Origin: Laguncularia racemosa
Taxonomy: Eukaryota > Streptophyta > Magnoliopsida > Myrtales > Combretaceae
Reading direction: 5' to 3'
DNA: 64,000 nt
NCBI GenBank assembly: GCA_037954665.1
Contig: JBBMOL010000038.1
Span: 372,001-436,000 of the forward strand
The position numbers and the translations under genes are program-made. The notes below the pieces were generated by a model, which worked only from the letters and a program-made list of their open reading frames with translations, did not search any database and was not told where the DNA came from. Below are positions 24,421 through 36,083 of this stretch, one piece after another; within the stretch, counting starts at the first letter, position 1; each line of letters opens with the position of its first letter.

Positions 24421-25372
24421 ATCATTCGATATGGTTGTTGACTTGATTTGTTGAAATATAAAGACAACTCAAGGCAAATGTAGTATACCTCACAATCACC
24501 CCTTCACAACAACCACACTTCTATGCCACAACAACAATCACTACAAGACACAAAATACACTCCATTTAAGTTTCATACACCCACGACACACTTGCAACCA
24601 CGACAACAATACAAGTAGAAGCAATAATAAACACTTCTCCAAATGGTAAGTTAATGATTTTAACTAAGCAAAGTGTATTTTAAAGAATCAATACATAATA
24701 ACTTCCACACTTAATGTTTGCTTTTGGAATTCAAAACTTAACCATTGCACACACTCTTCTACACCACACACTCTTCACCATGGCACATACACACACACAC
24801 AACCACGGTGCAGCACCTTCTCCACTACAATACACACACACACTACACCATGTTGTAACCCCTTCACTACACACACTTCCACTTCACGGCAACAACACCA
24901 CAATTGGAACACTTAATGAATGCTTCTCCAAAGGGTAAGAAAACAATTAAAAAATAGTCAAAGCATATTAAATTCAACAATACACAATAACTCTTCAACT
25001 TAAAGTTTATTTTTGAATTCAAATTGTTTCCTAATTGTCCACAACAAAGATGGCAAATCTGAAAAGAAATGTACTCCACTTCCGAATTCTTGCAAAGGAA
25101 AGAGTATTACAACAATCAAAACTACTCAATGTTCAAATTCAAATTCAAAACTTCCCCTTCTTCTACTCTCAACAAGCACTCACGGCAAGATGAAGACAAC
25201 AAAGTTCAATTTCGAAATTCCACTTCCACTTTTGCAACAATAAGGTATATCACAATACAATCACAAATAATTACTTCAATTCCACTTCAAATAACTTCAA
25301 TTAAGAAATAAAAATTCAAGAACCCTAATTTCCCAATTAAAATTCACACAAATTCCTTCTCCAAAACCTTTT
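24421..25372 (-). other. Leader region of the gag+protease element
   Basis: Untranslated sequence between PBS and gag, rich in CACAC and ATTCAAATTC words. The leader of the element at 39175-43387 has matching words on the opposite strand, showing common ancestry. Short ORFs here are not credible genes. Confidence 0.6.
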
Positions 25373-25384
25373 GCTCTGATACCA
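25373..25384 (-). other. Primer binding site, initiator tRNA-Met type
   Basis: On the minus strand TGGTATCAGAGC lies 7 bases after the LTR end. It matches the 3' end complement of plant initiator tRNA-Met. Confidence 0.88.
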
Positions 25385-25391
25385 AAAAGTA

Positions 25392-26213
25392 TGATGTGCC
25401 TTACAATTCCAATAGCATACACATCAATACAAATGTGTGATCACTAAATCAATTCCACAATGGCGTGATCAACAACACTCATTTGAACCCTAATTCACAT
25501 GGATTTAAATGGCAAAGATACTAAATTGTGATGAGGAACAATGCAATTGTATAGTAAGCAATGGATAACAATATAAATGAATTCGAATTCCACTCAAATT
25601 GTTTGAATCAAATTTGAAAATAAGGAACCCTAATTCACGTGAAAGACAACAAGTAACACAAATAAATTATATCTAGATATGATGTACTAGAAAAAAATTT
25701 GAAGTAACTAGAGAAAGATTGATATTGCACACAATTTCCTCAAGCTAATCTTACTACAATTTCACAAATGAAATTGATAAGAGAATTTTGCATGTAAGCA
25801 CTTTTCCTCATGGAAAAAGGTATATATTTTCTCAAGTTTCAAAAGTTCCCTTTAAACCCTACTTGGCAAGTATTTATACTTGCTACAATTAGGGGAAAAA
25901 CAACAAAACAAATTACGAATAAGCCACTCCAAATGATCGGTTCTAAAACATAAAAATACAACTACAAATAAGTCTTCAAATGGCCAGTTCTTCACTTCAA
26001 TAGAACATATTGTGGAACGGTAGATGTAAGTCCAAGAATGTCCCTAATTTGATCCTTAGTGCATTTTATTTGCAATCTTGTAAAACTGATAAATGTACCT
26101 GCGAAATGCAAAGATAAAGTTTTATTAGATAAATATGACAATATGTGGATATCTGGGCTCATGTATCCAATTTGTTTTCCTCACTGTTGGAACCATAGAG
26201 TTGATTCCCATCA
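25392..26213 (-). repeat. 5' LTR (right copy) of the gag+protease element
   Basis: 822 bp, TGATGTGCC...TTCCCATCA on +, direct repeat of 21724-22546. Its inverted-repeat TATA box is at 25866-25883. Confidence 0.92.
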
Positions 26214-26218
26214 CACAA

Positions 26219-26780
26219 AGTCACTACTTTTACGTATGTGTGTACAAGAATGCTACTTTTACATTTTAATGAGTATAATTTCAAGGTTTCCACTTTTCAA
26301 TAAAAGAAAATCAAGATTAAAGTTCAATTGCAAACTTGTAAATGGAGGGAAATTTGATCAACAAGAGTATAGGATACATAAATAATTTAGAACCTAATTT
26401 CTTCTATCTTTATATCCCTTCCCTATAGATATTTACAACATTGTCCCCAATGTCTTTCCAAAGTAAGCGCATGTAGGACAAAGAAATGAGATAAAAGAAA
26501 AAAGACACTAAGGACTTCTCCGATTATCAATATGTTTAAGTTTGAATTCCAGTAAAGCAAAAGTCGTATATCATCAAACCTAAAAAAAAAAAAACACCAA
26601 ACTAAAAAATAAAATAAAAGTTAGCCTATCCTAGTCAATAGAATAAACATGCAGCCAATTCCGATAATGAAACTTCCCAAATGAGAGCTCAATTAAGTAC
26701 AAATTAAGAGCATAAAGAACTAAAGTAGTCTATTGAAAATAATGGAGGGGGGAAATGTAAATTAGCAGAATATGCGGTGT
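26219..26780 (-). other. Athila-like element, sequence downstream of the late ORF
   Basis: Non-coding AT-rich sequence of the Athila-like 3' region, between the nested element and the stop of the late ORF. Confidence 0.5.
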
Positions 26781-28157
26781 TTAATCATCTTCTTTGTTGC
26801 TATCATCAATATCTGTGGCTAGTGTATCATCTTCCTGATCATAATCATCATCATCTTCTTCATCCACTTCTTCGATATCATCTCCCTCTTCATCATCTTC
26901 TTTAGAACTAGAGGACTCAACTATAACTGGGTCTTTGCCCTTTCTACTAGATGGTTCAAGAGCATTGCCATGTGGTGAAGTAGAGTCGGGAGAGGAGTCA
27001 TATGTTGGTAGATCACTTGGTGGTGGGGAGAAACAACTAGCTAGTCGTCTTAGAAATGTTTAGACTACGCTGTAAAAGCATTTGTTTTTCTTTCTTTCCA
27101 TTTTGTGCAGCTCCCTCTCTTCTTGGAATACTCTTTTTAAATTGTGAAGTTCATCTTTGAGAGGGTAGGCATTAGAGGTAGAAGCAACACTAGAAGTCTA
27201 GGTTCCTTTAGTTGGAGTTGAATACTTTGACGGAGTGGGGATGTCGAGTAACTTGACCAACCCCCATAGCCAAAATGGGCTATAAAAAATTTTAGTTGCA
27301 AGGATGCTTGGTTCCTTAGGATTTGGGGCTTGAAAAATGTTATATCCTCTCAAAATTTAGTTATATAGCCCCTACAGTATATCCCCTTTACTCGAGGAAC
27401 AGTGACTTGCGGATATTGGAACTTGGCAACTTCAAATCCTATATTAATAAAAAAAATTGTTAATTATACTATAAAGATGAAAAATTTCAAAATTGTTTCA
27501 CACCCCATGACTACTTTTTCTTCCTCCAATGGTGTGTGCCAAGAGGTGGTGGACCACTTTTAGATCACTATTTCGAATGGATGATGCCTTGGACTTTGAA
27601 AGGTTATAATGGATTTCCGCCTTGTAAATTTGTTCCTAATATCTTTGAGTGAACATGTTTTTAGGCTAAGTGGTTGGAAATCTTTGGAAACCCACTATAT
27701 TTACTTTAGATACAAAGTACAAGCCCAAATATTGCCTAAACCAGTATGTTGGCAATGTGTGTTTCTGTCCATACACCTAAAAATTGAGACAGTGACGATC
27801 AAATTATAATGTGGGGAGAAACTCAAGTGCAACCTCTCTATAAGTTAGCTCTTGTATTTCGAAGAAGGTAGCCTAAAGCCCAACACTAATTATTTTATGA
27901 ATATGTTCTTCAATTCTATAGGCCGTAAGTATCATCCAATCAAGATATTCATTGTTTCTAAGGGTAACAGACTCTAGTCGTTTCCGTCATTCTTTACTCC
28001 AATCTTCGTCGGAGTATCTAGTAGGTGCTTCGTGTGCGACGTCTTGTTGTAGAGGGGTTTACTCCCGCTTGTGAGAGTTGGAAGCTAGTTCTTGTGGTTG
28101 GTGAGATGTAGAAGCATTCTGCGTTCTCTTCTTGTTCGCTGCCCTTTTTATCCTCAT
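26781..28157 (-). pseudogene. Athila-type late ORF (env-position protein), degraded
   Basis: A minus-strand coding relic lies between integrase and the 3' LTR, where Athila/Calypso elements carry an extra ORF often called env-like. It starts MRIKRAANKKRTQ at 28157. The central part has NNEYLDW and HLLAHTIGGRKSSHG-like stretches typical of the plant transposon protein family, and it ends in a strongly acidic tail of Asp/Glu/Ser (26781-26960) before a TAA. Multiple stops interrupt the middle. I see no clear signal peptide or transmembrane segment, so an envelope role cannot be argued from this copy. The product's function is unknown. Confidence 0.6.
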
Positions 28158-29088
28158 CTATACAAAAGAAGTATAAAGGAGTTCAAGAGAAAAAGATATC
28201 CAAGTCTAATTCCATAACTTAATCGAAATTTAAAATAACTCACAATGATGCACAATATCTATAAAAGATTTGTATAAGCAAAGAGTAATGAAATAGGCAT
28301 CAATTCTTCACAATAAAATCATATGGTAAGGCATAACAGTTAACATGGCCATCTACACAGTCGTGCAACAAGTAGGATAAGATTAAGAACAGGTAAAGAT
28401 TTAAATCAACACAAGTGTAGGAATTTAGCTGTGCACAACGTCTTCTAGAAGTGCTAAGACAATTGGAGGAACAAAAACCTCATTAAAGCTCCATAAATTT
28501 CTACTTTAGTTCTTAGAATTGCAAAAACCCCAATTTTGCATGCTTATGAACCCTAGATTGCCAAAATAAGCACTACAAATCAAAATTAAGGGAGCTATTG
28601 GTATCAAATGACTTTAAAAATAATAAATTGCACGTTAGTGGGAAGAGCCCCAAAAGTTATGAAATTGCAAAAAAAAAAAAAAAATTGATGAACCCTAAGT
28701 TGCAAAAGAGCTCATATATGTATGATAAGGTAGATGAAAATCGTACAAGTACAAATGGATGGGAGAAAAAGGTATGTAGTACAATGAGATATTCAGTAAG
28801 CAACAACCACTACCTCACACTTGCCTATGTGCAAAACCCATTCACATATGTCCAAAAAAAAAGCAAGATATAAATAAAAAATTCATATTATAATGCGTGT
28901 AAGTTTGACATATATAACAAAATTGAAAGAAAAACTTACTTGGATGTTTGATCTAGAGGATCAATGATGGTGTAGAATGTGAGGGGAAATGTGTGAAGTG
29001 TAAAGGTAGAGTTTCATAAGGGGGAGGTAGAAAGGAAGTGTATGAAAGTGGAGCAAAATGAGAGAGCATGTGGGAGAGGCAGTAAAAG

Positions 29089-29135
<47 letters not shown>

Positions 29136-29801
29136 ATACTCTGCATGAACTTATGCACGGCCGTGCTTGAGGCCGTGTAAAGTGTGAAAAAGTGGTCCAA
29201 GTCTATCCCCATAGGGCATTAAAGTGCCCTACCTTCTACACGGTCGTGCTTAGGGTTGTGCAAAGTGCTAAAAAGTGATCCAAAGACTTTTGCTAGTAGA
29301 GCACGAAGTGCCCTAGCTCTTACACGCCTATGCTCGGGGCCATGTAGGGTGCCAAAAAGTGCCCAAAAGCTTCTCTTGAGATGTGCACTACCCTAAGCAC
29401 TGCTTATGCTCAAAGTTGTGCAGGTGTTGGAAGATTGTACAGAATTCTAATAATATTTTTTGAAGCTACTTAATCTATGGAGTTGTTCATTGGGCACCTT
29501 AACATAATTAAAGGAATATGAGAATAACTTACTAGGTACACTTGAAAAGTTAAAGCCCGAATTTCCTTACTTAATTAATGCTCCCCCATACTTAAAGATG
29601 ACTCTCACTCCACACAAGTAAACTAAATTCCTCTCTGCACATTTGCACTCTTTTTTTTTTGCTTTTGTAAGGAAGAAAGTTAGTCTGATGAAATAAAAGT
29701 AAAACAAAAAGGAACTTAACATACCTAAGTTAAACATAGGTTGCCTCCTACGAAGTGCACTTTTTTAATGTCATTAGCTTGGCATCCTTTATGTTGGTTA
29801 G
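28158..29801 (-). other. Athila-like spacer between integrase and late ORF
   Basis: Non-coding. It includes an (AT)n microsatellite (29092-29133) and three or four loosely repeated blocks at 29150-29420, each with CACGGCCGTGC-like followed by GGCCGTG-like words. Comparable words occur in the copia LTR and in the Athila-like LTR. Confidence 0.5.
29092..29133. repeat. (AT)n microsatellite
   Basis: Twenty-one uninterrupted AT units. Confidence 0.97.
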
Positions 29802-30468
29802 CTAACTGTTTGGTAATTGGAGTTTAAACTCCTCACGGTATTCATGTATTGTCTAGTCTCCTATGTATAGTTTCAGTCTATGGCCATTTAATTTGAAATT
29901 GTCATGCTCTAGGTGTTTAAGCTCCATCACACTATGTGGGGAGACTTACTTGACTACAAAGGGGCTAGACCATCTTGATTTCAACTTCCCAAGAAAAAGT
30001 TTCAACCGAGAATTAAATAAAATTACTTAGTCCCCTTCCTTGAACTCCCTTAGATGGCGGATGTGTCTATCATGATAGTCCTTCATCCTTTCCTTATATA
30101 TCTTCATATTCTCACATGCTTGTCTTCTCTAGTCATCGAGTTTGTTTAGTTGTAGCTTCCTCTTGAATCTAGTAGCTTCTAAGTTGAAATTTGCCAACTT
30201 GATTGCCTAATATGCCTTGTGTTCTATCTCTATCAGGAGGTGACAAGACTTTCCATAAACCGGCTTATAGGGAGTAGTTCCCAAATATGTTTTGCAGGTT
30301 GTTCGATACGCCTATAAGGCATCATCGAGCTTTTCTACCCAATCTTTTCTATTATGCTAGACTGTTATTTCTAAAATTCTTTTTAGTTCATGATTGGAAA
30401 CTTCAATGTCCACTTGTCTGGGGGTGGTAAAGTGTAGCAATTTAATGTGTCACGCTATATTTCCTTAG
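29802..30468 (-). pseudogene. pol: Athila-like integrase, C-terminal part
   Basis: The minus-strand frame continues the integrase core interrupted at 35466 by the copia insertion. Recognisable are YHPQTSGH, VEKLDDAL.AYRT, GTTPYKPVYGK (the GKPY-type region), HDRHI and LFNSRLKLFLGKLKSRWSSPF, ending at a TAG (29802-29804). Several stops (mostly at expected Gln or Trp positions) are present. In the intact element this part completes integrase DNA binding. Confidence 0.88.
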
Positions 30469-30925
30469 TATCAAACAAGAAGGTCTAGAAGCTCAGAAAC
30501 ATACACAGCCGGATACACGGTCCGAAGGCACGACCGTATATTGTATCAGATAACTTCCAGAAATATACATGCCTAGATACACGGTCAGAAGGCACGGCCG
30601 TATATTGTGTCAGGTAGCAGCCAGAAGCATACACGGCCGGATACACGGCTAGAAGGCACGACCGTGTATTATGTCAGGTAGCTGCCAGAAGCATACACAA
30701 CCTGATATACGGCTAAAAGGCACGGCCGTGTTACACGACCGTGAATACTTAGATATTTGTTTTCGTGACTTAGTTTGTAAATATAGCATGTATATTTTAG
30801 TAGAGGAAGATTTATTTTCCTAGTTTGTAAGATATAGTTTCTTGGAAAGATATCCTCCTAATGTATATATATACTTGAACATGAATTATGAAAGGCATTC
30901 AGCCCGAGTTTTACAAAAGTTGTTA
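30469..30925 (+). repeat. 5' LTR of copia element (4 internal repeat units)
   Basis: 457 bp. The first ~260 bp consist of four ~64-bp tandem units, each with a CACGGCCGG/CACGGCCGTG-type palindrome and GTATATTG.GTCAG. It ends GTTGTTA directly before the PBS. Confidence 0.93.
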
Positions 30926-30939
30926 TGGTATCAGAGCCA
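30926..30939 (+). other. Copia primer binding site, initiator tRNA-Met type
   Basis: TGGTATCAGAGCCA directly abuts the 5' LTR with no spacer. It matches the plant initiator tRNA-Met 3' end. Confidence 0.93.
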
Positions 30940-31073
30940 CACAACTGAGTATTGCGCTGAATCCATAGTTCTCTTTTTTTAGTCTTGGAATTATTGGTTT
31001 GTTCTTGGTTGTTTTATTTTTTAGCTTTAGGTTGATTAATTCCAATCAACAAGTTTTGATAATCAAGTTGTGA

Positions 31074-34000
31074 GTGACAATTCGGTTTAGGATGTCTTTT
31101 GAGAAAACACATGAAATCTTAGCTATTAGATTTACGGGAAAGAATTATGCTGCATGGGAATTTCAGTTCAAGATGTTTTTGAAAGGGAAGGAGCTTTGGG
31201 GTCACATTGATGAGTCTTCTTCGGCTCCTACAGAGTCAAAAGATCGTGGTCAATGGGAGGCAAAAGATGCACGGATTGTTTCTTAGATTCTAGGATCTAT
31301 TGAGGCTCACATGGTGAATAACTTACGATCCCTTGGCACAGCAAAAGAAATGTGGGAATACTTGAAGCGTGTCTACAATCAAGATAATACTGCAAGACAT
31401 TTCCAATTGGAACTTGATATGAGTAATTATAGTCAAGGTAATCTCTCAATTGAACAATATTATTCTGGATTCCTTAATTTATGGAGCGAATATTCTGGTA
31501 TTATATATGCTAAGGTGTTAAATGAGAGTTTGTCTAGTCTTCAGGCTGTTCATGAAGTGAGTCGTTGTGATCAGTTCTTGATGAAGCTCAGACCTGAATT
31601 TGAAACCGCTCGGGCTGGGTTACTGAATAGAGATCCAGTGCCCTGTTTGGATGTATGTTTTGGGGAATTGCTGCGCGAGGAACAAAGATTGGCAACACAA
31701 ACCGCTATTAGTGCAACTGGTGGATCATCTGGAATAGTTAATGTTGCATATGCTGCTCAGACCCGAGGAAAGGGAACAATGCAGTGTTACAGTTGTAAAG
31801 AATTTGGTCATATTGCCCGGCATTGTAGTAAGAAGTTATGTAATTATAGTAAGCAAAAAGGACATATTATTAAGGAGTGTCCTACAAGGCCTCAAAATAG
31901 AAGGTCACAAGCTTTTCATGCTGCGGTATCCGACTCTTGCAATCCTGGTTCAACATCCACACTTACTAGCAACAAGCAATTTGTTCTCACACCAGATATG
32001 GTTCAACAGATGATCCTCTCTACCTTCTCTGCTCTTGGTCTTCAAGGGAAAGGTAAGATTACTAATTCCGTTCCTTAGTTTGTTGATTCCGAGGCCACAA
32101 ATCATATGACTGGCACATATGATTTATTGCATAATCAACATCCATATACTGGTACTCAACACATTCAGGTTGCTGATGGAAATAATATTCCTATTACGAC
32201 AGTTGGTGATATTAGCTCCTCCTTTCGACATGTCTTGGCTTCTCCTAAATTATTTACTAACTTACTTTTTGTTGGGAAAATGGTGGATAATAACTGTGAT
32301 GTCCACTTTTCTCGTGATGGTTGTACCGTGCAGGATCAAGTGTCGGGGAAGGTGATAGCGAAGGGGCCTAAAGTGGGCAGGTTATTTCCATTACAATTTA
32401 CCGTTCCTCGGACTTTGTCATTAGCTTCTTCAGTTGTTGACAATAAGGCTGGCATCTGGCATAGACGCTTAGGTTATCCAAATAATGTTGTTTTGAATCA
32501 TTTGTTGCAAAGAGGTGTTCTCGGTTCCATAGATAAGAGTTTATTAGTTGATTGTTCTTCTTGTAAACTAGGCAAAAGTAAGACATTGCCTTTTCCTGTT
32601 TTGGGTAGTCGTGCCAATAAATGTTTTGATATTATTCATAGTGATGTTTGGGGAATTGCACCAATTATTTCACATGATCAGTATAAATATTTTGTGACAT
32701 TTATTGACAATTACAATCGATTTACATGGATTTATTTTTTGCATTCCAAAGCAGACGTGTTTACTGTGTTTCAAACCTTTGTGACATATTTTGAGACTCA
32801 GTTTGCCACTTGTATTAAAATCTTACTATCTGATAATGGTGGTGAATATATGTCTCATGAGTTTCAAGCATTTCTTCATACTAAGGGTATTGTTTCACAA
32901 CGCTCATGTCCTTATACACCTCAGCAGAATGGAGTTGCCGAATAGAAAAATCAACATTTGTTAGATGTGGTGCACACATTGTCGTTAGCATCTTCTGTTC
33001 CAGCTAAGTTTTGGACCAAAGCTTTATCTACTGCTGTTTATTTGATTAATCACTTACCATCTCAACAATTGAAGTTTGATTCTCCCTATCAACGAGTGTT
33101 TGGTAAACATCCTAATTATCATATGCTACATACTTTTGGATTTGTTTGTTTCGTTCATTTACCTACTCATGAACGTCATAAGTTGTCAGCCCAATCTGTT
33201 CGATGTGGCTTTATGGGTTACAGTTCTAATCATAAAGGTTTTGTGTGTTATGATTCGATAAATAATCGATGGCATATCTCTCGGGATGTGATTTTCTTTG
33301 AATATGAATACTATTTTCAGCAACATTTTTTGACATCTGATACTGTTGTGCTTCCTCACTTTGATGACTCTTATTTTGATAAACGGTTCAAGCCTGGACT
33401 TGTCCTTTCCGACCCTGCTCTTGAAAATGCTTCAATGATTCTTCGACGATCAACTCGGCACACTCGTCCTCCAAATAGATACGGCTATTCTGCAATTGTA
33501 ACTAATACTACCATTCCTACCTCTTATTCTCAGGCTGCTAAACAGCCTTGCTGGATAAAAGCCATGCAAGAGGAACTTCAAGCACTTCAAGATAATCACA
33601 CTTGGGATATTGTTTCCCATCCTGCTGGTGTTAAACCCATTGGTTGTAAATGGGTTTACTCTCTTAAGATTCGATCTGATGGTTCCCTCAACAGATATAA
33701 GGCAAGGTTGGTAGCTCTTGGCAATCGACAGGAATATGGCATTGATTATGAAGAGACCTTTGCACCTGTGGCTAAGATGACAACTGTCCGACTTATTCTA
33801 TCTATTGCTGCATCTAAAGGATAGTTCTTACGACGGATGGATATTAAGAATGCATTTTTGCATGGAGACCTCAAGGAAGATATCTATATGACTCTTCCTC
33901 CATGATTGTTTTCCACACCCTCACCTGATGTTTGTAAGCTTAAACGGTCTCTATACAGCTTGAAACAAGCTCCATGGGCCTGGTTTGAGAAGTTTCGTAA

Positions 34001-35046
34001 TACTCTTCTTAGCTTCTCTTTTATTCAAAGTTAGTATGATTCTTCATTATTCCTGTGCAAGACTGACAAGGGAATTGTCTTATTGTTAGTCTATGTTGAT
34101 GATATTGTTATCACAGGATCTGATACTCAATTAATGTCTCAGTTGTAAGAACGACTTCAAGCTTCTTTTCATATGAAAGATTTGGGCTCGTTAACTTATT
34201 TCTTAGGTCTTGAGGTTCATTCTTCTTCTGCTGGTATTTTTCTTCATCAACATAAATATACTGAGGAACTTATTGCTTTAGCTGGTCTCCAAGAGGGATG
34301 TTCTGTCGATACTCCTTTGGAAGTGAATGTTAAATATCAACAACATGATGGTGACTTTCTATCTGATCCATCTTTATATCGACAACTTGTTGGAAGTTTC
34401 AATTATCTGACTATTACACGTCCTGATATTTCATTTGTTGTACGACAAGTTAGTCAATTTATGCAGGCACCTACACATCTTCATTTAGCAGCATTTCGCC
34501 GTATTGTTCGGTATTTAAAAGGGACTTCTCATCGGGGTTTGTTCTTTTCTGCAGAGTCTCCCATTCACTTAACCACATATAGTGATGCTGATTGGGCTGG
34601 TTGTTCTTATACACGTCGCTCTATTACTGGTTGGTGTATGTTTCTTGGTAACTCTTTAATTTCTTGGAAGAGTAAGAAACAAGATCGTGTATCTAAGTCT
34701 TCTACTGAGTCCGAATATCGTGCTATGTCGTCTGCTTGCTCTGAGATTATTTGGCTTCGAGGATTGTTGGCTAAGGTTGGTTTTCCTCAACTTGGGTCTA
34801 CCTCTCTTCATGTCGATAATACTAGTGCTGTTCAGATTACTGCTAATCCTGTTTTCATGAGCGTACGAAACATATTGAAGTGGACTGTCATTCTATTCGA
34901 GAAGCTTATGATAATGGTGTTATTTCTCTTCCGCATATATCTTCAGATCTTCAAACGACTGATATATTTACTAAGGCTCTTTCTCGGCAGCGTCATCAGT
35001 TTCTTGTTGGAAAATTGATGCTTCTTGATCAGTCCGCATCAATTTG
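31074..35046 (+). pseudogene. gag-pol: Copia gag-pol polyprotein, broken by seven stops and one frameshift
   Basis: One frame holds gag from 31074, with a UBN2-type domain (FTGKNYAAWEFQFKMFLKGKELWGHI). A CCHC knuckle follows (CYSCKEFGHIARHC near 31786), and a second has lost a Cys (CNYSKQKGH...). The protease active site reads DSEATNHM, with Gly to Glu (about 32085). The integrase HHCC finger is at 32458-32580 and its core has HSDVWG, SDNGGEYMS and PQQNGVAE. RT has YVDDIVIT at 34092, and RNase H has SDADWAG and STESEYRAMS. In-frame stops are at 31284, 32076, 32943, 33822, 33903, 34032 and 34146. A single-base loss near 34855 shifts the last ~190 bp. The product would copy and insert the element; this copy cannot make it. 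Confidence 0.95.
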
Positions 35047-35054
35047 AGGGGGGA
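35045..35054 (+). other. Copia polypurine tract
   Basis: GAGGGGGGA lies directly before the TATCAAAC start of the 3' LTR, which fixes the LTR start and confirms the TA terminus. Confidence 0.85.
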
Positions 35055-35460
35055 TATCAAACAAGAAGGTCCGGAAGCTTAGAAACATACATGGCCGGAT
35101 ATACGGTCCGAAGGCACGACCGTGTATTGTATCAGATAACTTCCAGAAATATACACGGCTGGATACACGATCAGAAGGCACGACCGTGTATTGTGTCAGG
35201 TAGCAGCCAGAAGCATACACGGCCGGATACACGGCTAAAAGGCACGGCCATGTTACATGGCCGTGAATACTTAGATATTTGTTTCGTGACTTAGTTTGTA
35301 AATATAGCATGTATATTTTGTATTGTATATTTTAGTAGAGGAAGATTTATTTTCCTAGTTTGTAAGATATAGTTGCTTGGAAAGATATCCTCCTAATGTA
35401 TTTATATACTTGAACATGAATTATGAAAGGCATTCAGCTCGAGTTTTACAAAAGTTGTTA
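35055..35460 (+). repeat. 3' LTR of copia element (3 internal repeat units)
   Basis: 406 bp. It has three ~64-bp units rather than four, and a ~14-bp gain (an extra TTTTGTATTGTATA) relative to the 5' LTR. Confidence 0.93.
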
Positions 35461-35465
35461 CTTAG

Positions 35466-36083
35466 CACCCTCTCTAATTGTGCATTACAAAAGTGTGTTC
35501 TCCTATCACTTATAATGGCTTTAGGGATTCCAAAATGAGAGAACAACTTCTTAAGGAACTTTATAACTACTCAAGCATCATTTATGGGCAAAGCTTATGC
35601 CGTAACCCATTTAGAGACATAGTCTACTACTACCAAAATGTACTTATTCTCAAAAGAAATAGGGAATGGTCCTATGAAGTCAATGCCCCATAAGTAAAAA
35701 ACCTCACATTCTAGAATAAAGTTTTGAGGCATCTCATATTTTCACAATGTGTTCCCTACCTATTGACATCTATCACATGTGATGTAGCAATAGTGAGCAT
35801 CCTTAAATGTTGTAGGCTAATAGAAACCAACTTCCAAAACTTTATGTGCAATCTTGTTGGTTGAGTAATGACCACCGGTAGGGCTGAAATGGTACTCTCC
35901 GAGGATTTGCCACCCCTCTTAATATTAGACACATCTCTTTATGACTTGATCTCTATAGACTCAAAAAAGAAAGGGGTCATCTCAGTAATAGTATTTGAGT
36001 TTGGAAAAGAACTTCTTTCTTGCATGGTAACTAAGGTCATTAGGGAAGACTCTTGCTATTGGATAATTTGCAAAGTCTATAAA
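35466..36083 (-). pseudogene. pol: Athila-like integrase, zinc finger and core
   Basis: Minus-strand translation shows the zinc finger half DAHYCYITCDRCQ (about 35765-35805), the core start [11 protein letters not shown] (about 35680-35720) and ISDRRTHF (about 35490-35520), where the usual Gly-Gly has become Arg-Arg. Stops are present in the core. The copia element is inserted just after the second catalytic region, and the rest is at 29802-30468. Confidence 0.88.

Larger units (their letters stand above)
21724..26213 (-). mobile_element. Non-autonomous gypsy element with gag and protease only
   Basis: Two direct LTRs (21724-22546 and 25392-26213) with TG...CA ends are flanked by a perfect 5-bp duplication CACAA (21719-21723 and 26214-26218). 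The 4490-bp element is oriented on the minus strand: PBS at 25373-25384, polypurine GAGGCCCGAGGAGA next to 22546. Its 2.85-kb interior holds a gag gene and an aspartic protease region but no RT, RNase H or integrase, so it must be mobilised in trans. LTRs differ by roughly 8% by eye. It inserted into the 3' region of the Athila-like element. Confidence 0.92.
30469..35460 (+). mobile_element. Full-length Ty1/copia retrotransposon with TA...TA termini
   Basis: LTRs at 30469-30925 and 35055-35460 flank a gag-PR-INT-RT-RH polyprotein, the order that defines copia. The 5-bp target duplication is CTTAG (30464-30468 and 35461-35465). The termini are TATCAAAC...GTTGTTA in both LTRs instead of TG...CA. 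It inserted into the Athila-like integrase. LTR divergence is about 5% overall, concentrated in the repeat block, and only about 2% in the distal half. Confidence 0.94.

Noticed and set aside
28961..29212. Minus-strand ORF with Ile-Tyr repeats
   Set aside because: It is the translation of an (AT)n microsatellite.
30480..30745. Regularly spaced repeats resembling a CRISPR array
   Set aside because: Units are head-to-tail 64-bp repeats within a copia LTR, without distinct spacers, in a plant genome.
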